Positions 1 to 6,237 of a stretch of 10,463 nt of DNA are shown here, in pieces. Numbering within the stretch: position 1 is the first letter of the stretch; every line of letters starts with the position of its first letter. The DNA comes from JAXHUH01 sp034211175 (GTDB taxonomy: Bacteria; Actinomycetota; Acidimicrobiia; Acidimicrobiales; CAIXPF01): positions 1 through 10,463 of the forward strand of contig JAXHUH010000121.1 of the NCBI GenBank assembly GCA_034211175.1. The letters are read 5' to 3'. The position numbers and the translations under genes were made by a program. Under the pieces are notes generated by a model, which saw nothing but the letters and a program-made list of their open reading frames with translations, made no database searches and was not told the origin of the DNA.

Positions 1-29
1 TTACTGGTTGGGCCCCCCTTTACGTGCGT

Positions 30-68
30 GGGGGGGAATGTCGGGGGGGCCAGTTCGGGTGGTGGGGG
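30..68 (+). other. G-quadruplex motif in the leader of the first gene
   Basis: The 116 bases before the first gene hold no coding region I can support. Four G-tracts lie at 30-36, 43-49, 57-59 and 64-68, separated by 6, 7 and 4 bases, which meets the usual four-tract pattern with loops of 7 or fewer. ACTGG at 3-7 can also pair with CCAGT at 50-54, and the C-run at 13-18 with the second G-run, so a hairpin competes with a quadruplex. The two 7-base G-runs sit at the window edge, where homopolymer sequencing errors are also possible. Function is unknown. Confidence 0.35.
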
Positions 69-116
69 TGGCGGATCGCACGCTTGGCCTGCGGCGCGCT
101 CGGGTAGGGCGCGCGC

Positions 117-1244
117 ATGGCAACGATCCCCCTCCCGTCCGCGCTCGATGCCCGGGAGCTGCACGGCTCGCCGCCGATCGACGTCGGGCCGAACGAGGCG
201 TCCGGCCTGGCCGTCGCCGAGCACGCGCCGCTCCTCGACGCGCTCGGCGTTGGCGAGGCGGCGTGGTCGGTGCTCGACGAGGCCCACGCCCAGCGCTCGG
301 TCGTCCTGTTGACCAACGAGGGCGACGGCTTCTGGGACGGACGGGTGCTCGACCCGGGCGACGGGGACTGGCCGAAGACCGAGGACTCCGAGGCCATCGC
401 CCGGCACGGGGACTGGCTCTACGTCGTCGGCTCCCAGCACGGCTCGAAGGACGGTCCGCTCCAGCGCAAGCGCAGCTTCGTGGCCCGCTTCGCCGAGTCG
501 AGCGTCGAGGTGCGCGACGACGGCTCCGTCGGCCTGCCGGTCCCGATGCAGGTGGCGCGCAAGCCGTTCGTGCTCCACCGCCTCGTGAACGACGCCCTCG
601 CCGAGTTCGGCGTGCGGCTGCTCGATCCGGGCCCGAAGGTGCGCAAGCCGTTCGTGCACAAGGCCCGCAAGAAGGCCAACCACAAAGGCCGGTCCTACGG
701 CTGGCGCATCCACTGGGACGACGTGCCGATCAACGTCGAGGGCGCGGTCTTCCGCGACGACGACCTGATGATCGGGCTGCGCACCCCGGTCACCGCGGAC
801 GGCGACCCGATCGTCGTGACGATCCGGGGCATCGAGCGCCTCTTCACCGGGCTCGGCACCCCGGAGATCGCCGACGTGATGGTGGTGCGTGGCGCCGGGA
901 GCCAGGAGGCGCCGGTCGGTGTGCGCGACCTCCACCTCGAGCCGGGTGATGCGCTCCACGTGATCACGGGCAACCTCGACTCGAGTCCCGACCGCAGCCT
1001 CATGCTGAAGGCGCTGCCCGAGGGTGGGCGCGCCCACTCCGCGCACTGGTGGGCCGATCTCACCACGATCGCCGAGCCCGCGGCCCGCGGCGGCATCCGC
1101 ACGCTCCACGCCACCGTCGAGGCCCAGCCGGTCCGGGAGTTCCCCGACCGCAAGCTGGTCGAGGGCCTGTGCCGCATCGGCGACCGGTTCGCGTACGCCG
1201 CGGACGACGAGGAGCACGTGCGGGTGCTCGAGGTCGACGCCTGA
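117..1244 (+). CDS. DUF3616-like beta-propeller protein
   Basis: This 375-residue protein has no signal peptide or membrane segment and is probably cytoplasmic. I recognise DUF3616 from its repeated motif, in which an acidic residue and a small residue precede a short strand ending in G/D-[LM]-x-[IV]. The motif occurs near residues 91-107 (SEAIARHGDWLYVVGSQ), 206-224 (NVEGAVFRDDDLMIGLRTP) and 347-364 (LVEGLCRIGDRFAYAADD), like the blades of a beta-propeller. A basic stretch at 172-192 (KVRKPFVHKARKKANHKG) lies where family members have a positively charged insert. The N-terminal 60 residues read like an opening blade. The family has no established reaction, so no function is assigned. ATG 117 is chosen because it is where G/C-rich third positions and homology-like sequence begin. 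No Shine-Dalgarno is present, and TAGGGC lies exactly 6 bases upstream. A hairpin follows the stop. The family call rests on motif memory and was not searched. Confidence 0.6.
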   Translation: MATIPLPSALDARELHGSPPIDVGPNEASGLAVAEHAPLLDALGVGEAAWSVLDEAHAQRSVVLLTNEGDGFWDGRVLDPGDGDWPKTEDSEAIARHGDWLYVVGSQHGSKDGPLQRKRSFVARFAESSVEVRDDGSVGLPVPMQVARKPFVLHRLVNDALAEFGVRLLDPGPKVRKPFVHKARKKANHKGRSYGWRIHWDDVPINVEGAVFRDDDLMIGLRTPVTADGDPIVVTIRGIERLFTGLGTPEIADVMVVRGAGSQEAPVGVRDLHLEPGDALHVITGNLDSSPDRSLMLKALPEGGRAHSAHWWADLTTIAEPAARGGIRTLHATVEAQPVREFPDRKLVEGLCRIGDRFAYAADDEEHVRVLEVDA

Positions 1245-1265
1245 CGGATCGCCCGCCCGACAGCA

Positions 1266-1304
1266 TCGATCCCGCCGTCCCGCAACGCAGCGGCGGGCCA
1301 TCGA
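1266..1304 (+). terminator. Candidate hairpin terminator after the first gene
   Basis: TCGAT plus CCCGCCG (1266-1277) pairs with CGGCGGG (1291-1297) and ATCGA (1300-1304). This makes a 12-bp stem with a two-base bulge (1298-1299) and a 13-base loop, starting 22 bases after the stop at 1244. There is no T-run afterwards, which is common for hairpin terminators in high-GC actinobacteria. It could instead be a processing or leader structure for the membrane gene starting at 1339. Confidence 0.4.
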
Positions 1305-1338
1305 CCGGTAGAGGAGCCGACGCCGCTACAACGGTGGG

Positions 1339-1614
1339 GTGCTGATCTGGTTCATCGCCGGTATCGGGTTGCTGGTCGCGCTGGTCGCGTGGAGCATGTT
1401 CCGCCAGGTCATCGGCCTGGCCAAGCTCATCGCGCTGGCCGTCGCCGGGTCGTTCGTCGGCGGGGTGGGGGCCAACGTGATCGCCGGCAACGGCTTCGAG
1501 CTGGAGCCGGCCGGCCTGAGCGGCACGCTCGTCGGTGCCGTCGCGTTGGTCGCGCTCGGTGTCATCCGCGACCTGAACAAGGCCCGCCGTCGCCGCAAGA
1601 AGCGCCGCCGCTGA
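1339..1614 (+). CDS. Small three-helix membrane protein with poly-basic tail (GlsB/YeaQ-like?)
   Basis: This 91-residue protein has three hydrophobic segments, at about residues 3-19, 28-50 and 56-77. It ends in a very basic tail of Arg and Lys from residue 77, which by the positive-inside rule should lie in the cytoplasm. The small-residue-rich second helix (AVAGSFVGGVG), the short FELEPAGLSG turn and the final small-residue helix resemble the GlsB/YeaQ/YmgE family of stress-associated membrane proteins. That match is weak and the basic tail is not typical, so no function is claimed. GTG 1339 is the only start that retains the first helix: the five in-frame codons upstream (from 1324) contain no ATG, GTG or TTG. 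GAGGAG at 1311-1316 is 22 bases away, too far for normal ribosome binding. TACAAC at 1327-1332 lies 6 bases from the start, which suggests a leaderless mRNA. Its stop is 25 bases from the stop of the converging gene. Confidence 0.6.
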   Translation: MLIWFIAGIGLLVALVAWSMFRQVIGLAKLIALAVAGSFVGGVGANVIAGNGFELEPAGLSGTLVGAVALVALGVIRDLNKARRRRKKRRR

Positions 1615-1639
1615 TCGCCGGGCGGGCGTTGGTTTCGGC

Positions 1640-4156
1640 TCAGAGCTCGCCGTTGCGTTGCATCCAGGCGAACGCCGCCCAGCCCGGCAGCACCGGCACC
1701 CAGAACGTGACCAGCCGGAACGTCAGCACGACCGACACGGCCACCCCGGCCGGCATCCCGAAGCTGCCGAGCGCGGCGACGAGGGCCGCCTCGATGGCCC
1801 CGAGCCCGCCAGGTGTCGGCGCCGCACTGGCGAGCGCCATGGCACCCAGGTAGGCCGCGCCGATCTCGGCCGGGTTGACGTCGGAGCCGAACGCCGCGGC
1901 CGTGGCCAGCAGGGCGCCCAGGTAGCTGAGGGTGATGCCGGCCGAGCCGCCGAGCAGCATGGCGACCCCGGTCGGGCGGGTCGCGACCGCGGTGACCGTC
2001 GACATCGCCGTGCGGATCGCCCGCATGGCGGGAGCGATCACGAACCGGCGGCCGAACGGCAGCGCCAACGTGACCGCGATGGCGACGACGGTGATGGCGA
2101 GCACGAGCAGCAGGACCCGCTCGTCGGGGATCCGCAGCCCCCCGTACTCGTTGCGGCCGGTCCACACGAAGAACCCGACCATCAGGGCTAGGTGCACGAT
2201 GAACCCGGCGACCACGTTGATGGCCGACGCCGAGGTCGCCGTGGTCAGGTCGGCGCCCGAGCGCTGGAGGAGGCGCACGTTGAGCGCCAGTCCGCCGGCC
2301 GCCGACGGCGCGAGCTTGCCGACGAACGAGGCGGCCACCTGGCCCCGCAGCGCGGCGAAGAACGGCACGGTCACCGGGGAGGCGCCGAGGAGCGAGATCG
2401 TGGCGAACACGAAGCTCAACGCGGTCGCCCCGAAGATCACCGGCGCCCACCGCCAGTCGGCTTCGAAGAACGCGTCGGCCGTGTCGCGGATGTCGGTGAG
2501 CTGGGGGAGCAGGACGTAGAGCGCACCGGCGAGCGCGAGGCCGCTGAGGATGGTGCGGGGCGACACCCGCTCGAGGCGTGCGAGCGACACCTCGTCCGAG
2601 TTCGTCGCCTCCCGCACGGTCTCGCGGAGGTGGTCGAGGTCGGTCCCGGTCCGCCGCCGCGCCTGGCGGGTCGGTCCCGAGAGGGCGAGCGGCTGGAGGA
2701 GCGGCAGGGTCGCGGCGAGGGCGTCCGTCCCGAGTGCGTCGCGCGCCGCCGCGACCGCACGCTCGGGCCCGACGACCGTGGCCAGGGCGACCAGGAGCTC
2801 GGTGACGTCGTGGGCGAGCTGGCGGTCGGTCGCCGCCACCTCCGAGCGGTCGAGACCGACCAGCATGACGTCGTGGTCGTCGGTGACGAGGACGTTGTTC
2901 AGGGTGAGGCCCCGGTGGGCCACCCGGGCGGCGCGCACCGTGGCGAGCGCGTTCCACACACGCCGCAGCAGCCCGTCGTCGACCTCGTCGGGCTCGAGGT
3001 CGGCGAACGGCACCCCGTGGACGGCCTTCTCGGCCAGGATCATCGTGGTGCCGCCGTTGTCGAGCTGCTCGATCAGCTCGATGCGGGGCACACGCGCGCC
3101 GGCCCGTTCGAGCACGAGCCCGGCGAACGCCTCGTGCTCCACCCGCCGGCGCAGCGTCGAGAACGGCCGGTCCGAGAGCGTGTCCCGGAACCGCATCCGC
3201 CGGTACTGGCGGGCGAGGAAGTCGGCGTCGCGGTCGTCGGTGGTGCGGACCGTGACGTGCAGCCGGGTGCCCGAGCGGTCGAGCACGTCGAGGTGGCTGC
3301 GGTCCCCGGGCCGCCACGGTCGGATCGCCACCGGGTCGGCGCCGCCGCGGCGCAGTGCGGCGACGATCCAGCGGGCCGGTGGGTTACGGGTCGGCGAGCC
3401 GAACGTCAGCAGCACGACCGCACCGACGACCATGCCGACCGCGCAGGCGAGCAGCACGTCGAGGGCGGGCTGGGCCGACGACACGACGCGCAGGACGGCG
3501 ATGACCGCCACACCGGCCCACGTCGCCCGCCGCCACGGGCGGGACAGCGCCGGCGCGGTGAGGGTGACCGCGCCGATGACGAATGCCAGCTGGGCCGGCG
3601 ACGGCACGTCGGGCCCGGCGAACCACCCGGTGATGTCGGGTGAGATGGTGCTGTTCTCCGGCACGCGATCGCCGAGCAGCCGGTCGAGGACCTGGGTCAG
3701 TTCCCCGGCGGCGAGCGCGCAGCCCAACATGATGAGCACGTCCCGGATGCGGCTGCGGACGAGGACCATCACCGCGGCGACGCCGGGGATGGTCAGCGCG
3801 CTGACCTGCACGACCGTGACGAAGAAGGCCTCGAGCCCGTCGGGCAGCTCGAGGAAGGCCAGCGTCAGGTCGGCCTCGAACCCGCCGACGGTCCGGCGGG
3901 CGAGCGTGCCGGCGGTGAGCCCGAACACCAGCAGGCCGAGCCCGACGAGCAGGCGGGGCACATCGGCGAGCGTGCGCACCCGGCGCACCTGGTCGTCGAG
4001 CAGTGCCGGGTCGATGCGCGGCTCGTCCACCTCCGGGGCGCCGGGCGCCAGAGGGTCGGCGAGACCGTTCGGGCCGTCCGGATCGGGTTGGTCGTCCGGC
4101 CGCTCGTCCGTGATCTCGTCGATGTCGTCGGCTGCGCTGGGGTCGGTGGCGCTCAC
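1640..4156 (-). CDS. PAP2-like / pseudokinase / YbhN-type flippase-like fusion membrane protein
   Basis: The protein has 838 residues from GTG 4156. Residues 1-63 are acidic and disordered-looking. Residues 66-255 are about five or six membrane segments resembling a PAP2 phosphatase: the PSGH motif reads PSPAQ (185-189), and R-x5-H-x3-D reads R223-x5-Q229-x3-D233. Residues 273-468 resemble a protein-kinase or RIO-type fold, but the ATP-binding Lys is Arg304, the HRD loop reads HRGL (414-417), Asn421 is kept, and DFG reads GLD (434-436). Residues 535-833 form a lysylphosphatidylglycerol-synthase transmembrane (YbhN/UPF0104, AglD-type) domain with typical GKLAPSAAGG and PTPGGLGAIE motifs. There is no MprF-type lysyltransferase domain. 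A lipid-linked transport role is inferred from the last domain only. The frame stays open to GTG 4252, but codons between 4252 and 4157 use many A/T third positions (TGT AAT CGT TGT TCA, then GGA, CGA, AGA), unlike the rest. GTG 4156 has GGGGAC 4 bases upstream, so I prefer it; GTG 4216 is the alternative. Confidence 0.8.
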   Translation of the reverse strand: MSATDPSAADDIDEITDERPDDQPDPDGPNGLADPLAPGAPEVDEPRIDPALLDDQVRRVRTLADVPRLLVGLGLLVFGLTAGTLARRTVGGFEADLTLAFLELPDGLEAFFVTVVQVSALTIPGVAAVMVLVRSRIRDVLIMLGCALAAGELTQVLDRLLGDRVPENSTISPDITGWFAGPDVPSPAQLAFVIGAVTLTAPALSRPWRRATWAGVAVIAVLRVVSSAQPALDVLLACAVGMVVGAVVLLTFGSPTRNPPARWIVAALRRGGADPVAIRPWRPGDRSHLDVLDRSGTRLHVTVRTTDDRDADFLARQYRRMRFRDTLSDRPFSTLRRRVEHEAFAGLVLERAGARVPRIELIEQLDNGGTTMILAEKAVHGVPFADLEPDEVDDGLLRRVWNALATVRAARVAHRGLTLNNVLVTDDHDVMLVGLDRSEVAATDRQLAHDVTELLVALATVVGPERAVAAARDALGTDALAATLPLLQPLALSGPTRQARRRTGTDLDHLRETVREATNSDEVSLARLERVSPRTILSGLALAGALYVLLPQLTDIRDTADAFFEADWRWAPVIFGATALSFVFATISLLGASPVTVPFFAALRGQVAASFVGKLAPSAAGGLALNVRLLQRSGADLTTATSASAINVVAGFIVHLALMVGFFVWTGRNEYGGLRIPDERVLLLVLAITVVAIAVTLALPFGRRFVIAPAMRAIRTAMSTVTAVATRPTGVAMLLGGSAGITLSYLGALLATAAAFGSDVNPAEIGAAYLGAMALASAAPTPGGLGAIEAALVAALGSFGMPAGVAVSVVLTFRLVTFWVPVLPGWAAFAWMQRNGEL

Positions 4157-4237
4157 CGCCGTCCCCGTCGCTCTGGCACCCGGTCGACCTCCGTCCGTGA
4201 GGGGGTTGTCGGCCACGCGGCCGCCGTGTGAACAACG

Positions 4238-4263
4238 ATTACAGAGGACCACGCCCCTGTCAC
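4238..4263 (-). promoter_or_regulatory. Possible promoter of the flippase-like fusion gene
   Basis: On the minus strand, GTGACA (complement of 4258-4263, 5 of 6 to TTGACA) precedes TGTAAT (complement of 4238-4243, 5 of 6 to TATAAT). The 14-base spacer is shorter than the usual 16-18, which weakens the call. It lies in a local AT-richer patch (4227-4246). Transcription starting near 4231 would exclude the GTG at 4252 as start codon and leave about a 75-base leader to GTG 4156. Confidence 0.3.
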
Positions 4264-4437
4264 GGAGCCCTCGGCCCCCTGCTCGGCGGTCGCGCGCGTC
4301 ATGTTCGCGTCAGCTCGGCGCGCCATGGCCTTCGCTGCCGTGAAACCCGCCCGAAACTGCCCTCGTCGAGACTGAAGATCGACACGGGATCTTGCGTCGG
4401 ACACCCGGGTCTCCGATTGCCGCTCGCGGCGGTCGCT

Positions 4438-4493
4438 CTCTGCGTGGTGGTTCGGCGGCTCTCTCCCCCCTGGGGCCGCCGAACCCCGCAGAG
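4438..4493 (+). promoter_or_regulatory. Long hairpin in the SsuD-like gene leader
   Basis: CTCTGCG (4438-4444) pairs with CGCAGAG (4487-4493), and after a 4/1 internal loop GGTTCGGCGGC (4449-4459) pairs with GCCGCCGAACC (4475-4485). This gives 18 Watson-Crick pairs around a 15-base pyrimidine-rich loop. It ends 45 bases before the ATG at 4539. Because the flanking genes diverge, a terminator for an upstream gene is not expected, so a 5' leader structure is the simplest reading. It does not match any riboswitch class I can recognise. Confidence 0.45.
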
Positions 4494-4538
4494 CCTGTTC
4501 CGGGCGCCGACCCCGCTCGTTCTGCGAACCTGTCGGCC

Positions 4539-5753
4539 ATGCCCGACCCTCATGGCGCACCGTCGGCCGAACCCTCGTCGTCGCCCCGGTCGGCGTCCGC
4601 GCCCCCGTTCGGTGGCGCATGGACGGTCCCGGGTGGCGACGATCCCGGTCTGCGCTTCGGTTGGTTCGTCCCCACCAGCGGCGACACGGCCCACCTCGGG
4701 CGTTCGGCGGTCGAGATCCCGCCGTCGCTCGACCACTTCCTCGACGTCGCGCTGGCCGCGGAGCGGGCCGGCTTCGAGTACCTGCTCGTCCCGGTGCAGA
4801 CGGCGTGCTGGGAGGCCTACGTCACGTGCTCGTTCCTGGCGGCGCGCACCGAGCGGATCGCCCCGCTGCTCGCGGCCCGCGCCGGGTTCGTCGCCCCGAC
4901 GGTGATGGCCAAGATGCTGACCACGTTCGACCAGCTCAGCCAGGGGCGGCTGAAGGTCAACCTGATCACCGGCGGCTCGGCGGCGGAGATGGCGGCCGAC
5001 GGCCTCTTCGCCGACCACGACGAGCGCTACGACCTGCTCGACGAGACGGTCGAGCTGATGAAGCAGGTGTGGACCGCCGACGGCCGCGTCGACTTCGCGG
5101 GTCGCCACCACCGGGTCGACGGGGCGCTCGTGCTGCCACGGCCGTACCAGCGGCCCCATCCGCCGATCTACCTCGGTGGGGCGTCGGAGGCGGCGAAGGA
5201 CGTGTCGGTCCGTCATGCCGATGTGCATCTCTTCTGGGGTGACACGCCCGCCCGGATCGCCGCCGAGGTCGCCGACCTGCACCGGCGGGCGGCGCTCTCG
5301 GGGAGAACGGCGCCGCTGCGGGCCGGCATGCGGCTCCAGGTCATCGTACGTGAGCGCGAGGCCGATGCCTGGGACGCCGCCCACGAGCTGGTCGCCGGGG
5401 CGAGCGACCACCGGCGCGACAAGGTGCGGGCACTGTGGGACCAGTCGACGGCCAACATGCGCCAGCAGGAGCTGGCCGACGCCGAGGACCTCCACGTCGG
5501 CGGGCACCCCCACCTGTGGGCCGGCATCGCCCGCCTGCGCCCCGGTGCCGGCGTCGCCGTCGTCGGTGATCCCGACCAGGTGGCTGCCACCCTCGACGAG
5601 TTCGTCGAGGCCGGATGCCGCGACTTCTGCCTCTCGGGCTACCCCCACGACGTCGAGGCGACGCGGTTCGGGTCGTTGGTCATGGAGCGCTTCGCCGGCC
5701 GGATCGCCACGCCCGTCGTCGACCTCGTGCGCGCCGCCGCGGCGTCCGGCTGA
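4539..5753 (+). CDS. SsuD-family FMNH2-dependent monooxygenase (alkanesulfonate monooxygenase-like)
   Basis: This 404-residue, luciferase-like flavin monooxygenase aligns with E. coli SsuD from residue 38 to the end. SsuD uses FMNH2 from a partner reductase and O2 to release sulfite from alkanesulfonates. Matches include FGWFVPTSGD (40-49), Cys90 (SsuD Cys54), VNLITGGS (140-147), Trp233 (Trp196), Arg265 (Arg226), Arg334 (Arg297) and SGYPH with Tyr368 (Tyr331). SsuD His228 is replaced by Gln267 (MRLQVIV). Residues 1-37 are a Pro/Ser/Ala-rich extension absent from SsuD, with weaker codon bias than the body. ATG 4539 is the last plausible in-frame start before the conserved region. No clear Shine-Dalgarno precedes it, and the leader is structured. 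No ssuABC transporter or FMN reductase gene is adjacent, so sulfonate use is inferred from family only; related family members act on other substrates. It was not named ssuD because of the active-site change and lack of context. Confidence 0.82.
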   Translation: MPDPHGAPSAEPSSSPRSASAPPFGGAWTVPGGDDPGLRFGWFVPTSGDTAHLGRSAVEIPPSLDHFLDVALAAERAGFEYLLVPVQTACWEAYVTCSFLAARTERIAPLLAARAGFVAPTVMAKMLTTFDQLSQGRLKVNLITGGSAAEMAADGLFADHDERYDLLDETVELMKQVWTADGRVDFAGRHHRVDGALVLPRPYQRPHPPIYLGGASEAAKDVSVRHADVHLFWGDTPARIAAEVADLHRRAALSGRTAPLRAGMRLQVIVREREADAWDAAHELVAGASDHRRDKVRALWDQSTANMRQQELADAEDLHVGGHPHLWAGIARLRPGAGVAVVGDPDQVAATLDEFVEAGCRDFCLSGYPHDVEATRFGSLVMERFAGRIATPVVDLVRAAAASG

Positions 5754-5769
5754 TCCCGTCCGGCGCGGG

Positions 5770-5782
5770 CGGCCCCGGGCCG
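5770..5782. terminator. Candidate bidirectional terminator between converging genes
   Basis: CGGCC (5770-5774) pairs with GGCCG (5778-5782) around a 3-base loop, within the 43-base gap between the stops of the SsuD-like gene and the S4-protein gene. The position suits a shared terminator. The stem is short, no T-run follows on either strand, and GC-rich sequence makes such palindromes frequent by chance. Confidence 0.3.
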
Positions 5783-5796
5783 GCGACGGTGCCGGT

Positions 5797-6183
5797 TCAG
5801 CCCCGCCGGTCGCGGAGGCGGTCGAGCTGGCGCCGGTCCCGCTTGGTCGGGCGGCCGGTGCCGCGGTCGCGCACGCCGGAGAGCGGCGTCCCGAACAGGT
5901 CGTCGACGCGGGGCGGCGGCGGTGGGCTGTGGTCGATGTACGCCTCGGCCGCCTTCGGTGCCGACACCCGCTTCTCCAACAGCCCGACGACCTCGACCAC
6001 GGTCTCGCGGTCGGTGCGCCGGACGTGGACGCGGTCGCCGACCCGCACCCGGCGGGCGGCCTTGACGACGTCACCGTCGATGCTCACCCGACCGGACTCG
6101 CACGCGTCGTTGGCGGCCGTGCGGGTCTTGAACAGCCGCACCGCCCACAGCCACTTGTCGACGCGGACGCCCTCCGAGCTCAC
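5797..6183 (-). CDS. S4-domain RNA-binding protein, Hsp15 family
   Basis: This 128-residue protein starts with an S4 RNA-binding domain (about residues 6-62). It opens with RVDKWLWAVRLFKTRTAA (7-24), followed by the GRVSIDGDVVKAARRVRVGDRV segment, closely resembling E. coli Hsp15 (HslR). The C-terminal tail GRPTKRDRRQLDRLRDRRG is rich in Arg and Lys and also matches the family. Hsp15 binds stalled 50S subunits carrying nascent chain-tRNA and helps recycle them; that role is carried over by homology. A run of Pro (87-91) separates the two parts. The start is GTG 6183, with no upstream alternative in frame and no clear Shine-Dalgarno. The gene lies 54 bases after nhaA on the same strand, so it is probably co-transcribed or translated from the tail of that message. 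Confidence 0.85.
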   Translation of the reverse strand: MSSEGVRVDKWLWAVRLFKTRTAANDACESGRVSIDGDVVKAARRVRVGDRVHVRRTDRETVVEVVGLLEKRVSAPKAAEAYIDHSPPPPPRVDDLFGTPLSGVRDRGTGRPTKRDRRQLDRLRDRRG

Positions 6184-6237
6184 GTCGACGAGTCTGGCAC
6201 GAGCACGGCCCGTTGACGGCTGGGTTCGCCCGGCCGG

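Larger units (their letters stand above)
4157..4538. other. Divergent intergenic region, 382 bases
   Basis: This lies between the flippase-like fusion gene (minus) and the SsuD-like gene (plus). It holds a possible minus-strand promoter (4238-4263), a small AAGATC/GATCTT hairpin (4375-4380 with 4388-4393) and a long hairpin (4438-4493). Frames across it are open, as everywhere in this GC-rich DNA, but codon third positions are not G/C-biased. I see no small gene, tRNA or recognisable riboswitch. I could not place a convincing plus-strand promoter. Confidence 0.5.

Noticed and set aside
1582..1627. GCCCGCC/GGCGGGC inverted repeat as a terminator of the small membrane gene
   Set aside because: The 7-bp arms are separated by 32 bases and the left arm lies inside the coding sequence, so it is not distinguishable from background in such GC-rich DNA.
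1326..3317. Long minus-strand frame of 663 codons overlapping the flippase-fusion gene
   Set aside because: It is Arg/Pro/Gly/Ala-rich with no recognisable motif, is offset from the real gene on the same strand, and is the usual by-product of GC-rich codon bias. The same applies to the long antisense frames at 2192-3643, 2550-4343, 4299-6074, 6071-7465 and 8198-9667.
1640..4156. MprF, a full lysylphosphatidylglycerol synthase
   Set aside because: Only the transmembrane flippase-like domain is present. The C-terminal lysyltransferase (DUF2156) domain is absent and the protein ends right after the last helices.
4392..4538. Extension of the SsuD-like protein to an upstream TTG at 4392
   Set aside because: The added 49 residues are Arg/Pro-rich, lack the codon bias of the gene, and cover the strong hairpin at 4438-4493.
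4253..4538. A SAM-type (S-box, SAM-IV) or cobalamin riboswitch in the monooxygenase leader
   Set aside because: I looked for their conserved core sequences because the gene family is linked to sulfur use, and none is visible. Only unclassified pairing is supported.
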